Source: Agapetus fuscipes (Eukaryota > Arthropoda > Insecta > Trichoptera > Glossosomatidae). From it: a DNA stretch of 64,000 nt. Below are positions 1 through 11,244 of the stretch, piece after piece; position 1 is the stretch's first letter; each line of letters starts with the position of its first letter. The translations under genes and the position numbers were made by a program. The DNA lies in the NCBI GenBank assembly GCA_951799405.1, contig OX637361.1:7773156-7837155 (forward strand). Reading direction: 5' to 3'. The notes below the pieces were generated by a model. That model saw only the letters and a list, made by a program, of their open reading frames with translations. It did no database searches and was not told the origin of the DNA.

Positions 1-612
1 TGACTTGAAGTAGGTACGAATTAGCAATGAGTTAAAGAAGAAGTTGTAGCTTAATTTTCAATCTACAAACATGAACGAGGTGATTGTGGCTAAATGAGGG
101 CGCTATATTACGATTTTAGGACCTTAAAACTGCTATAATCAACGTTTATTACCTTTATTTCAAACAAAATTATCAATTCAGCCAACTTCACCTTGATCTT
201 TCAAAAGTGAAGTTACACAAGATGTCGGCGTTAGTCCCGATTTTCACCATGCTCATTTTAAGCTACGTAGGTCTGTACTCATTTTTTTATTCATAAATGT
301 AAGTATCAACAAACAATATTTGTTGTTTAAAAGAATAGCCATAAACACGCCATTACGCCGTTGTTGTTTTTTGTAGGTAAGCCATACATTTAACGATAAA
401 GCTTATTTTGAATGCGCGCTTGGGCACCAAGACCTTTTCGCAGGTCGTGTTTGCGTATGAAATGTAAATAATGCCATGTTTACCGGCACAATAAAATGTT
501 ATTAGGATGTTTGTGTATTTGGGGGTCGCGAGACACAGCCGACGAGGTTTATGAGGTGTAGCTACAACGAATTTGGGTCCTGCACCGAACGTCTAACGTC
601 TGTTAACACGCA
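1..612. other. No supported feature
   Basis: AT-rich sequence with no recognised repeat, RNA or coding frame. Confidence 0.5.
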
Positions 613-868
613 AAAAAAGAATCACCACCACCATTATCATCATAATCATCATCACCACCACAATCACCATCATCCCCACTATCATCATCACCATCATCAT
701 CATCACCACCACAATCACCATCATCATCATCATCATCACCACCACAATAATCACCATCACCCCACCATCATCATCATCACCACAATCACCATCATCATCA
801 TCATCATCATCACCACCATCATCATCACCATCATCACTACCACAATCACCATCATCACCACCATATTA
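613..868. repeat. CAT/CAC microsatellite
   Basis: This is a run of mixed CAT, CAC and AAT triplets. It gives a spurious His-rich reading frame on the plus strand. Confidence 0.95.
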
Positions 869-1040
869 TGTTATGTTGGATTGAAAGGTATCTTCAGGAT
901 ACTTACATCCGGCTAGCTCTCATCAGCATCACTCTCAGGGCGTGGGGTTCTTTCTTTGGTATTGCTTACTTATATCTTGGGAAGGTTGTCTAATTAAAAG
1001 ATAAGTTTAACATGAACAAATAAGGGTTTATTTAATCTAC

Positions 1041-1440
1041 TAATATGGGGAAAAAGGGGAATTTAGGGATTGGCACGACCTGCAGGTTGTCCCTAGAACA
1101 CTCCCTATTCTGTTGCCTGGTGTTCCGAACGGAAGGCCTGGGCCAGCGCCCCAGGCTAGCGGCGGCTCACAAGGCGGACGCCTCCACACGTGGGAGCCCC
1201 TGGGTGGGCGCTCCTATGCCTCTGGTCCACAAGGCGGGTGCCTTGCTGGCAGGAAATCCAAGTAGATGGGGGGGAGGGAGCTCCATTGTAGTGCCCCCTC
1301 TTGCACTGCTTGGTGCTTGGTCGCTGACGTCTTAGTCGGTTGACATCTTGCCGGGAACTAACGAACGACGGCCTGATTAGTTCACACGGTGCAGTTCGGC
1401 CACTTCCGTGACCGTTCGGCTCCGTCCGGCCCACAAACAC
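1041..1440. other. GC-rich unexplained segment
   Basis: The segment is CpG- and GGC-rich with two related pieces (CACAAGGCGGACGCCTCC and CACAAGGCGGGTGCCTTGC). Frames on both strands overlap without recognisable protein. It may be part of an unidentified element. Confidence 0.3.
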
Positions 1441-1540
1441 ACACTGTACACTTCGGGATTGTTTTTTTATATGTTATTTAAAATAACATAACAATTATTA
1501 TTTAGTGATGTATAAAATGTAATTTGTCATGTGTGTGTGT

Positions 1541-1799
1541 TCCTTGACTTATAGGTTGGTATGCGGCTGACCACCCATGCTGTAAAAATGGTTCACTTTG
1601 CCAATGTCACCCCTGTCTCAGGGAAGGACGGCAAGAGTTGCAGGGTGTATGTCCATTTGAGATTTGGTTTTTATGTTGTAGGTTCACATGAGGCATGTGC
1701 AAGCGCGAACTTGTACGTGTCTGGTTGTGAGAATGCATGTAATGTGAATCTCCAATGTAACATATCTTTGCAACTTAGATTAGATTAGATTAGATTAGA
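1541..1799 (+). mobile_element. Family A retroposon, full length
   Basis: It starts TCCTTGACTTATAGGTTGGT and contains GGTTCACTTTGCCAATGTCA and AGCGCGAACTTGTACGTG. It ends TATCTTTGCAACTTAGA followed by five TTAGA-type tail units. The tail abuts the CAT/CAC microsatellite. It has no inverted ends and codes for nothing. Confidence 0.8.
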
Positions 1800-2428
1800 C
1801 CACCATCATCATCATCACCACCACAATAATCATCATCATCATCATCATCACCACAATCACCATCATCATCATCACCACCACCATCATCATCATCATCACC
1901 ACCACCATCATCATCACCACCACCAACATCATCATCATCACCACCACCATCATCATCATCATCATCACCACCACCATCATCATCACCACCACCATCATCA
2001 TCACCACCATCACCACCACCATTATCATCACCACCATCATCATCATTACCATCATCATCATCCCCACCATCCCCACCATCATCATCATCACCATCATCAT
2101 CATCATTACCATCATCATCACCACCATCATCATCATCACCATCATCATCATCCCCACCATCATCATCATCACCACACAATCACCATCACCACCACCATCA
2201 TCATCATCATCACCACCACCATCATCATCACCACCACCATCATCATCACCACCATCACCACCACCATTATCATCACCACCATCATCATCATTACCATCAT
2301 CATCATCCCCACCATCCCCACCATCATCATCATCACCATCATCATCATCATTACCATCATCATCACCACCATCATCATCATCACCATCATCATCATCCCC
2401 ACCATCATCATCATCACCACACAATCAC

Positions 2429-2469
<41 letters not shown>

Positions 2470-2573
2470 CCCCCACAATCACCACCATTCCCACCATCAT
2501 CATCATTATCACCATCATCACCACCATCATCGTCACCACCATCATCATTATCATCACCACCATCATCATCATA
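1797..2573. repeat. Long CAT/CAC microsatellite with an internal 245-bp tandem duplication
   Basis: Triplets ATC/CAC run for about 775 bp. The irregular block with CACCATTATCATC, CATCCCCACCATCCCC and CACACAATCACC occurs twice, 245 bp apart (about 1950-2188 and 2195-2433). Asp/Gly- or Met/Val-only frames on the minus strand are artefacts. Confidence 0.93.
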
Positions 2574-2579
2574 ATTTTT

Positions 2580-3223
2580 GTACCATCATTCGTCAGCTCA
2601 TGCGGAACAGCCTCCTAATCGTGAACTCTCCCTTGCACCGCCCCAGTAAAGGGGAGTCATGCGTGGTGGAGCGATCTGAGCGTGAAATATGAAATAAAGA
2701 CGCACTACGGCTGCGTCGTTTGCATAATTTTGGCGTCATCATGAATATCAATCACGGGACCGGCCAAACAGTCAACCCAGCGCTCTCAAACTCTGACAGA
2801 GCGATATGTCTAACTGAGCAGAACACAATAGCCGACAAATTTGTATATTTTTCATTCAGATTGGAATTTAATACCTGCGTAAGTTAAGAATAACATTATG
2901 TGAATAGAGAAGTACGTTCTTGCTTACCTGTATTTTATAGTTTAGAGAAATTGTGAAATAGTGGGGTATACAATATACATAGTTATTGTACAACTGGGAT
3001 ATCTATGAAAAATGTGATAGATGTGAATGAATTGAAGAAGATATTTATACAACGAAATCAATAAATGGAGGCAATTTTGCATATGTTCTGGTCACTTTAG
3101 CAGAAAGGTAAACAAAGCTCCTGTTTTTTTGTGATCAGTAGTCCTAGGTGCAAACCATAAAACTTTTATTTTCCTAAATTGAATTTGTTATGTATCATTG
3201 TATTGTGTAGTTATACATAGTTG
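2580..3223. other. No supported feature
   Basis: Nothing recognised between the microsatellite and a family A copy. Confidence 0.5.
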
Positions 3224-3452
3224 GTAATTCTATAATCCATAATCTAAATTGCTAAGATATATTTTAAGGTTCATATTAAATGCATGTTCACAAATAGGCA
3301 CGTGTAAACTCGCGCTTACAATTGCTGCATGTGTACTTACAAATTAAAATCCAAACCTTAAATAAACATAACCCTGCAACTTTTGCCTACTTCCCCTAAG
3401 CCATTTTTTATGGTATGGGTCTTCAGCCTCTTATCAACCTATAAGTCAAGGA
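3224..3452 (-). mobile_element. Family A copy with internal deletion
   Basis: Both ends are present on the minus strand, but the GGTTCACTTTGCCAATGTCA block is deleted. Confidence 0.7.
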
Positions 3453-3833
3453 ACCCATTTAAAAAGTAAATAAACATAAAAGTGTTCAGTATAGTGTACC
3501 TACCTACTACACTAGTAGAATAAAACAGTGTTGGTTTTCACGTTTATTTTTTTTTTCAAATATTTCAATATTGTTGAGGTCCGCTTATGATGAGAAGTAG
3601 ACGCACAATTTATAGCGGAATAAAAAAGGTAATTTTGCCCGTAGCGCATTGGGATTGCAGTTTTGATGCGGCCCTAACTCACGGCTTACCGGTGCATCGT
3701 AACTGTTTCTGGCACCGCGGTATACAAATTATTCTCCGAACGAGTCCAAACAGGGCTGCCGAAATTCTCATCTAATCAAAGTTGCATCTTACAGAAAAAA
3801 ACCACCACTAAAAAAAAATGATTTCTTGTGAAT

Positions 3834-4070
3834 GTTCCTTAACTTATTAGGTTGCTATACATGCTGTAGAAAATGGTTCACTTTGCCAATGTCACTCCTG
3901 TTTCAAGAGAGTTGTAGGGTGTATGTTCATTTGAGTTTTGGGTTTTATGCTGTATGTTCACATGCGGAATGTGAAAGCGCGAACTTACACAGTCTGCTTG
4001 TGACAATGCATATAATGTGAATCACCAATGTTACATATCTTTGCAACCTAGATTAGATTAGATTAGATTA
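3834..4070 (+). mobile_element. Family A copy
   Basis: Starts TTCCTTAACTTATTAGGTTG and ends with a long (ATTAG)4 tail. It lacks the GGGAAGGTCGGCAA segment. Confidence 0.75.
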
Positions 4071-4204
4071 CATAAATCATCTTAAGAGCTTGCATGTCGA
4101 GAATTCAGAGTTCCATTGATCTATTTCTCAATCTATGGAGATTGCTTTTGCGTTAACCACTTGTCGTAAAATGAGAGTATCCCTGTTTCTGAAAACAGGT
4201 TTTA

Positions 4205-4330
4205 ATTTTTTTGGAGGCTGAGTAAACCTGGTTTGTATTTAATTTTGAGTTTGAAATTAACACTCAAATGGGAAATCATCTCCAACACTAGCCCGCGGCA
4301 TAGAATGTGAGCATTCTGAAAAAAGGGCTA
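4205..4330 (-). mobile_element. Family C SINE, decayed 5' half
   Basis: The minus strand has TTCTATGCCGCGGGC in place of the tRNA-like centre, then ATGATTTCCCATTTGAGTG, and a segment equivalent to ACCTGGTTTACTCAGCCTCC. Confidence 0.45.
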
Positions 4331-4417
4331 TAGACCTATAATACTCAACAACCATTTTTTGAGTAAGAAGTTCGCGCATTGTGCTCAGTTTATACGACAT
4401 CTTGAAGCCATTAATTT

Positions 4418-4507
4418 TTCTTCGATAAAAAACAGAATATAATTAATCTTTGATAAAAAACAGAATATAATTCATCTTCGATAAAAAAACAGAATATAAT
4501 TCATCTT
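4418..4507 (+). repeat. Three tandem 31-bp units
   Basis: The unit TCGATAAAAAACAGAATATA plus ATTCATCT is repeated three times with small changes. Confidence 0.85.
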
Positions 4508-4579
4508 ATGAATAAAGACACGATTGTTTCACCGTGTATTAAGAGTCAACCCTGGTAAACCAGTGTATCTAACAGTACT

Positions 4580-5150
4580 GAAGTGGGTAGGCGGTGAATT
4601 TGTGCGGCAGGTTTGGGCGGTAGTTTTGGGCGGAAGGTTTGTATGAGTAAAAGATTCGACCGGCAGTTTTGGGGGGTAGGTTTGAGCAGCAGTTTTGAGA
4701 AGATTTAGACAGCAAGGTTGGGCAGAAGGTTTTGGTAGTAGACGTCACGTTGAGAGATTTTAACGGTAGGTGATAGATCGGAACGGCAGGTTTGAGATAA
4801 AGGATTGGGCAACATCAGATTTAAACGGTAGGTTTAGGCGACAGACTTGTTTCAAAGACATGTTTAGGCAGTACGCTCGATTGGACACCATGTTTGGACG
4901 GCAGGTTTGTTTGAACGACAAATTCTGACGGCAGCTTATTAGGGTCGCAGGTTTGATGGAACGGCATGTTTTTGCTTTGTTTTTTTTGGTAAAGTTTAAA
5001 CGGCAGATTTGGGCGACAGGTTTGCCTCAACGCCATATTTAAAAGGCAATTTAGAACTGTAGGTTTGGGTGACAGATTTGTTTCAACATCATGTTTCGGC
5101 TTGAGAGGTTTGGGCGACAGGTTTTATGTGCGGCAGGTTTTAGCTGTATC
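4580..5150 (+). repeat. Degenerate minisatellite of GGCAGGTTTGGG-type units
   Basis: GGCAGGTTTG, GACAGGTTTG and CGGCATGTTT recur more than 20 times at irregular 15-40-bp spacing over 570 bp. Confidence 0.75.
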
Positions 5151-5415
5151 CCTGTTACCATTTGCATTGTGGCGCATTGATCGGTGCAGCGATTTAGAGT
5201 TTCAGCTTTTTACCGAAATGCATTCGCCCGGCCGCGACCATCAAAGCGAAAAACTTATCGTGCCTTCAAATATGTAAAATACTCCCAGCACATGTTCCCC
5301 GCTAGTGGTGCGCACGGTTCATTACAAATATCGACATGATTTTAATGATTAGATACTATTGAGTACAAGAGATAAAAAATTCATAAACATGTTTATTTGC
5401 CATGCGTCATTCATT

Positions 5416-5549
5416 TGTTCACTTGAGATTGGGTTTTTATGTTGCAAGTGCACATGCGACAGGTGTTAGCGCAAACTTGTACATGGAAATACATTTAATA
5501 TGAATCTTAAATGTAATATATCTTTGTACCTTAGATTATAGTTTAGATA
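5416..5549 (+). mobile_element. Family A copy, 5'-truncated
   Basis: It begins inside the element at TTGTTCACTTGAGATTGGG and reaches the 3' end (ATATCTTTGTACCTTAGATTA). Confidence 0.65.
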
Positions 5550-6030
5550 ACAGTCTCTAGACACCTGTCTTCCTTCCTAGAGATTTTCACAAAACCACTA
5601 TTTTGCTCTCAATTTTAGATACTCTCCGCTTTCTTGTTTAATATTTTCTTTAAAATCCTTCTCATTTTTTCATTGCTCGTTTTTAGACAAACAAATCGTT
5701 TCATTAAACATTTACAAGGACTTTTATTTACATTTCACTTTAAAAAAATCATTAACATTAACAAAAAAATAATTAAAATTAACAAGTCTGCAGATCTAAC
5801 CTTTTACAATCCAAATTATACTGTTAGAACATGAATTCGTCTACAATACTCTATCAGCATTTAGAAGCGAATTGGGCATTATAATACAATTTTTAAATGC
5901 AACAGTACGTATTATTAAATAACAAACGGATTTAAGGAACCGTAGTGTAGAGAAGGTCGAGTTTATCAACGCTTATCGGTATCATATTAGAAGTCACAAG
6001 GTGTGGTGTCCCTGTTACGTCAAAGAGGCA

Positions 6031-6456
6031 GTAATAATCTATAATAATAATAATCTATAATCTAAGTTGCAAGGATATGTTCATTTAAAGCTCTCAGATG
6101 TATGCCCACAAACCAACAAGTGTAGTTCGCGCTTACAAATGCTGATTGTGTACTTACAAATAAAATCCAAACCTCAAATGAACATAAGCCCCACAAATTT
6201 TGCCGACCTTCCCTGAAACAGGGGTGACATTGGCAAAGTGAACCATTTTTTACAGTATGGGTGGACAGCCTCATACCAACCTATAAGTCAAGGAATATGA
6301 ATAATAAATTACATTTAAATATAAAAAAGAACAAAACCTTACAAAGAAATCTATACAAAAAAAGTTAAAAATTTCCTATGCAAAAAATGTAGCAAATGAA
6401 TACACCAACATTAGAAATCAACATTGCAGATTAGCCGCCACTTCTTCCTGTCCTTG
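6031..6456 (-). repeat. Paralogous block (copy 1) containing a family A element
   Basis: A minus family A copy (about 6053-6296) plus 160 bp of flank (AATTACATTTAAATATAAAA to GCAGATTAGCCGCCACTTCT) is repeated almost base for base at 22518-22942. The block therefore was duplicated after family A inserted, or A is part of a larger element here. Confidence 0.75.
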
Positions 6457-6615
6457 CATACTTCTTTCATTTCATCCAGAGTCATAACCTTTTTCATACA
6501 AGTCCTCCTTTTATTATGACTCTGGATATCCCATTCATTCGCTATTTCAGAGATTTGATCCTTCCATACTTTTCTCGGTCTTCCTCTACCACGACATCCA
6601 TCTATTCTAGCAACG
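6437..6615 (-). pseudogene. LINE reverse-transcriptase C-terminal fragment
   Basis: An open minus frame reads RGRGRPRKVWKDQI, then RRTCMKKVMTLDEMKEVC and DRKKWRLICN. This is the GRPRKxWxDqI ... DRxxWR pattern at the C terminus of many non-LTR retrotransposon polymerases. The same lineage occurs at 24.3, 28.9, 54.8 and 59.0 kb. Confidence 0.75.
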
Positions 6616-6929
6616 TTTATCAGTAACGTTTCGTGAAATAAGTTTTTTTAATAAAGTGCGTAGGTAATTGTAATTTGAAATCGTTAACAAAAAAAATAAT
6701 CAAAAATAACTAAAACTGGATATTTTCAAAAATAAAAAAATCAGACAATGCAATTTAAGTCAATCATATTAGATACAAAAAAAATATATCTCGATAAAAA
6801 AGTCTGCTTTAAATTTTCAGCTAAAAATCATTATTTGCACGGACTCTGTAAAATGATTCTCCTTGTAAATATAATGTACATATGTCTGCAGTACATGGGA
6901 CCATTAAAGGCTTGTATATAATACTTTGT

Positions 6930-7044
6930 GCACTGCGTAAACTCCTTTCAATCGCGTAAATAAAAAATATATATGGAAGATACAACAGCACCCCTAGTGA
7001 ATGTTTTAGTTTTCATACTTTTTTTAATTTAGGCGATTGAGTGG
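6930..7044. mobile_element. MITE G copy
   Basis: Left half CAATCGCGTAAATAAAAAAT, core CACCCCTAGTGAATGTTTTA, right half CATACTTTTTTTAATTTAGG CGATTG; the halves are inverted copies. Confidence 0.6.
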
Positions 7045-7145
7045 AGTGTACGACATGTTTTATACTTGTAGTTCTGTACATAATGGGGGTGAGTTTGGTT
7101 TTAAAGCCCGCAGCTTTTTCGCGGCATCCGCTGTCGATAACTGTG

Positions 7146-7196
7146 GCCTGGAGGGGGGTGGTGTATGGGGGGGGGGAGTGGATAGGGGAGGGGGTG
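7146..7196 (+). other. G-rich run, potential quadruplex
   Basis: Four or more runs of at least four G (GGGGGG, GGGGGGGGGG, GGGG, GGGGG) lie within 50 bp. Confidence 0.6.
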
Positions 7197-7300
7197 GAAT
7201 TGATCCCGCTCAGGCTAGTGTGTGTCATCTATCTGCAATCATCGTCATCATTTGCAATTAAACGCTTTTAACAAATTATATCATGTTTGATGGCGAAAGA

Positions 7301-7698
7301 TCTATAATCCATAATCTACTTTGCAAAGGTATGTTGATGTAATGGCCGTGGAAGTCAAGTCGCTGTTCTTGACTAGCGTATTTGGAACAGAATACGAATG
7401 AAGTTCGAATCACGTCTGGCCCATTTGACCATAACTTCGACCTTGATTCAACAGACGCCATTGCATACACAGATGCTTCTGCTTTCGTATGAAGGCAACT
7501 GGCCAGGCAAAATAGGTTGGTGAATCGCATTCCTCTTCACAAATCTAATTTAAAATTTTTTTGTCATGCATGTCACAAGCACATGTTTGTTCACAAAATA
7601 AACAAACCCATACATAAACGTAAATTTTACAACTCATGCCGCCTTTCAAGTGTGTGCAATATGGGGGTCAGCCTTATACCAAACTATTAGTCAAGGGA
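7301..7698 (-). mobile_element. Family A copy split by about 220 bp of unknown sequence
   Basis: The minus 3' end (7301-7345) and the minus 5' part (about 7565-7698, ending ACCAAACTATTAGTCAAGGG) flank an unrelated segment with no recognised similarity. The interior is diverged. Confidence 0.45.
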
Positions 7699-7734
7699 CA
7701 AGGAAGATAAATAAAAAGTGGAGCACTTGGATAT

Positions 7735-7955
7735 ATAATCTAAGTTGCAAAGATATAAAACAAAAATATATTATCGTTTGAGATTAATAAGTAATGCTTG
7801 TTCACAAGCAGACACGTGTAGGTTTGCACTAACGCATCCTGCATGTGTACAAACGGAACAAACTCCAATCTCAAATGAACACAAGCCCTACAACTTTTGC
7901 CATCTTCCCTGAAATGCAGTGAAATCGGCAAAATAAAATCAATTTTTACAGTATG
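7735..7955 (-). mobile_element. Family A copy, diverged at the 5' end
   Basis: The minus 3' end (ATAATCTAAGTTGCAAAGAT) and interior are clear. The 5' 40 bp are missing or scrambled after TTTTTACAGTATG. Confidence 0.65.
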
Positions 7956-7985
7956 ATTTTTACAATATTTACAACCAAGATGCCT

Positions 7986-8236
7986 TTCCTTGACTTATAG
8001 GTTGGTATGCGGCTGTCCACCCATACTGTAAAAAATGGTTCACTTTGCCAATGTCACCCCTGTTTCAGGGAAGGACGGCAAGAGTTGCAGGGCTTTTGTT
8101 CATTTGAAATTGGGTCTTTATATTGTAGGTCCACATGCGGTGTGTGTAGCGCGAAATTATACATGTCTGTTGTGGGAATGTATTTAATATAAATCTTAAA
8201 TGATATATATCTTTGCAACTTAGATTAGATTAGAAG
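7986..8236 (+). mobile_element. Family A copy joined to a LINE fragment
   Basis: Complete element from TTCCTTGACTTATAGGTTGG to CTTAGATTAGATTAGA. A 5'-truncated LINE begins within 2-3 bp of its tail. Confidence 0.8.
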
Positions 8237-8500
8237 ATGTTCATCTTCAACCTTCTATTCTGCGCTCTGCCTCTACTGCTGTCAACAGGATCATAGAACC
8301 AATAATAGCAAACACATCCAACTTTACGGACAGGAGCTTTGGGGTAGTTGGGCCAGTTGCCTGGAATAAGCTGCCTGTCGACCTTCGCTCTGACCAGTCC
8401 TCCATTGCCTTCAGAAGAGCACTTAAGAAAATGCTCTTTTCGAAGAGCCATCATCATTCTTCCCTATATGTTCCCAATGATGATGATGATGATGATTTCT
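8237..8500 (+). pseudogene. LINE reverse-transcriptase C terminus with a (GAT)n tail
   Basis: The plus frame reads SNFTDRSFGVVGPVAWNKLP, then DLRSDQSSIAFRRALKKMLF. This is the CR1/Jockey-type polymerase end (xFxxxGPxxWNxLPxxLR). It ends in GATGATGATGATGATGAT, a simple-repeat 3' tail. Confidence 0.8.
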
Positions 8501-8639
8501 TTATCAGCGCCGTTTCGTTACTCAATGTCACTCCAAGGGCGCTTATAAATATATAATATGTACTTACTAAATGAGGTCTTTGATTTACCCTATGTTTACA
8601 AGAAAAAATAGCTCTATTATTTGTACGAGATAAAAAATA

Positions 8640-8880
8640 TGTAACCCTTGGTAACGAGGAGAGCGCACCAACTGCAAATAAAAGTGGGTTGATTTTAATT
8701 AGATCGGCGGCCGGATGACGTCACAGAGTCGGTTGCTATGTGACGCGCTGCTCATCCACTGTGATTTGCCGCGCAAGTGTTCTGTGCCGGCGAGCGTGTG
8801 AAATGATTGTTAGCGCGAAATACCGGCGGCCGGCAAACCTCCCAACTTTATGGAATTCCCATTTTGATTCGCGAATTTTC
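8640..8880. promoter_or_regulatory. CpG-rich island with CRE site
   Basis: It contains the full CRE palindrome TGACGTCA (8716), CGGCGGCCGG (8705) and CCGGCGGCCGGC (8822). GC content is far above the flanks, and no repeat similarity is seen. A regulatory role is inferred only. Confidence 0.3.
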
Positions 8881-8946
8881 TATCACCATTATATAACATA
8901 CACTGTTTTGGTTAACGACAGTTAAATTGTAATTTATCACACTCAA

Positions 8947-9385
8947 TTCCTTGACTTATAGGTTGGTATGATGCTGACCACCCGTATTGTAAAAAATGGT
9001 TCACTACGCCAATGTCACCCCTGTGTCAGGGAAGGTCGAAAAAAGTTGTGGGGCTTATGTTCATTTCAGGTTTTGATTTTATTTGTTAGTACACATTCAG
9101 CATTTGGAAGCGAGAACTACACGTGTTTGTTTGTGGGCATGCATTTGAGAGCTTTAAATGTTAATATATCCTTTCAACTTATATTATATTATAGATTATA
9201 AAAAATGGTTCACTTTGCCAATGTCACCTCTTTTTCAGGGAAGGTCGGCAAAGTTGGCGTATGTTCATTTGAGGTTTGCATCATTTGTAAGAGAGAACTT
9301 ACACGTGTCTGTTTGTTTAATATGAACTTTAAATGTTGATATACCTATGCAACTTAGATAAGATTAGATTAGATTAGATATGAAA
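8947..9385 (+). mobile_element. Two family A copies in tandem, head to tail
   Basis: The first copy spans 8947-9198. The second starts at once (9199) with AAAAAATGGTTCACTTTGCC, lacking the 5' 45 bp, and ends at 9385 with a (GATTA) tail. Confidence 0.75.
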
Positions 9386-9478
9386 TTATAATCAACCATC
9401 AAAAAGGACCATTGTTTTTCTATATATTCCTTTCACCGTAAAGGTTGGAAATCGCATCTTATTTTTCTATTAAACCAA

Positions 9479-9588
9479 TCGGCCTTATTCATTAAATTTG
9501 TTAACCTAAAAATTAGTCTAAAAACTACTTTAAATAAAGGCATTATTTAAACTGGATCAAAAATTAAAACCTTTTAATGAATAAGGGG
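9479..9588. mobile_element. Short MITE with GGCCTTATTCATTAAA ends
   Basis: The left end CGGCCTTATTCATTAAAT and right end TTTTAATGAATAAGGGGG are inverted copies about 110 bp apart. Confidence 0.65.
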
Positions 9589-10013
9589 GAACAAGTTTAA
9601 ACGATGAATTTCTTCATGCATATTGAAACAAGATCAAAATCATCAGTCCCGACTCCTCACGGGTTTTATAATCAATCAAAGCGAGCCTCGCTGTGCGTGG
9701 CCCCATGGTTTGTACGTTTGATGATGAAGGGGAGATCCTGCATCCCTCCATTCAAACAAACAATTGTCCCACCCCCGTGTCCTGGGGGGTGAACGCTGGA
9801 GCGACCTTCGTATGCATTATCGATCCAATTTACATTTGAATATGGACGACCCTCCGTTTGTTGCATCATCCAGATTACAGATATCCCTGACCTAAATATG
9901 ATTGAAAAATAATCTGGATTTCTTTCAGGAAATAAGTTATAATGTTATAGAATACGCAGGGGATTTGCAACAAATGGAGTTGGTTTATATAAACCGGATA
10001 AAATCTGATGTCA

Positions 10014-10218
10014 CTAGACCTGTACCCTGAGTACGAGTTCCGTGTTGAGCAAAACTTGAGCAAATAAAAGTTAACGGAAATATTTTAACTTCGGTTTCAG
10101 TACCCCGAGTAAGTACGAGTTGCATGTTTAAAGTTGGAAAGATGTTTAAAGTTGCGTGTTGGAAAGTATTTAAACGTATGCTAAAAACTTGCAACTCGTA
10201 CTCAGGGTATAGGTCTGG
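10014..10218. mobile_element. MITE F
   Basis: Left end AGACCTGTACCCTGAGTACG and right end CGTACTCAGGGTATAGGTCT are inverted. A second member with longer arms is at 50250-50503. Confidence 0.7.
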
Positions 10219-10381
10219 AATTCTCATCACCACAGTAATTCTTACCTACCGAATATCGGTAATATTTTTATGAAAACCTGTCAATTCAAGATGGCCGCAA
10301 GTAAACAGCTGATTAGTATTCATACAAATATTACCGATATTTGGTAGGTAAGAATTACCGTGGTGATGAGACTTCCAGCCT
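10212..10381. mobile_element. MITE E, copy 1
   Basis: Inverted arms of about 48 bp (GGAATTCTCATCACCACAGT ... inverted at 10326-10381) with TA on both sides, as in Tc1/mariner MITEs. The centre contains CAAGATGGCCGCAAGTAAAC. Confidence 0.8.
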
Positions 10382-11244
10382 AGGTTGCTTGCAAAACATA
10401 TGACTTGAAATTTTGTCATGACTTGTTAAAGAAACTAGTAACTTCAATCTGTGACGTTTAGCCATAAAGTAGGTAATAAATAAAAACAAAAGTTTGCTTT
10501 TTGTTTTGCTACGTCACAGGTTGTCATAGTAATCACTAAGATGGTCTATTCTGTCACGACTCTATTGTATCTGTATAAAAAATACTGCGAAATAAGTTCA
10601 ACTGCATCTTTATTAAAAGGGAAGCCGAAATCAATCACAACAATATAAATTAACATTATTATATTTAAACAGATGAATAACAAAAAGTTACTATTTCAGG
10701 TAGTAAAGCATTTTTATATTATTAATATAAAATATTTGAGTTGATTAGGGTGTTGGTTCTTAGTTCTCGTCCATGAATGAGCCAGTATATTGGGGAGCAG
10801 CACAAAGCTGTCGTCGCAGCGTTTCGCGTTCGCTGCACAATTGTCAATAATAAATAACCGGTCGTTACTCCCAAACCTCCCAGAGCCTCTTCCATCCCCA
10901 ACAAAGGAAGTCCGCAGCCGCTGGTACACCCAAAGCTTGCTCTGGTTAACCCTACGCACCAAACCCCAACCCTAAATTCACAAGAAAAGGGGTTCTAGCA
11001 GTGGCGGCGCCGAAGGGTTGAAAATTTGAGCTGCTTGCCGAAAATTAAAAAAAAGTTGTTTTTTTTTTTTTTTGACGCAGAAGTTAAAAGGAGACAAGGC
11101 AGGGCTTGAGCTGCAGCACCACTAAAGAATAAAAAAAACTGTTTCTTGTTAAAAACAGTATTTTTATTTATGCAGCCACTACCATCAGGCAAATGCGTGC
11201 GAAGAAGCTGATAGTTGACGAAACAATAGTTTGGTGTTGTATAC
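10382..11244. other. No supported feature
   Basis: Short overlapping frames on both strands around 10720-10980 look like chance; a T run lies at 11057-11072. Confidence 0.4.

Noticed and set aside
551..916. His/Ile-rich open frame
   Set aside because: It is a direct translation of the CAT/CAC microsatellite.
1790..2424. Asp/Gly-rich and Met/Val-rich open frames on the minus strand
   Set aside because: They are trinucleotide-repeat translations; both frames are open only because the repeat has no stop triplets.
6062..6274. Short frames of about 60-77 codons beginning MRLSTHTVKNGSLCQCHPC
   Set aside because: They recur wherever family A occurs, on either strand. They are chance frames through a non-coding retroposon, broken in most copies.
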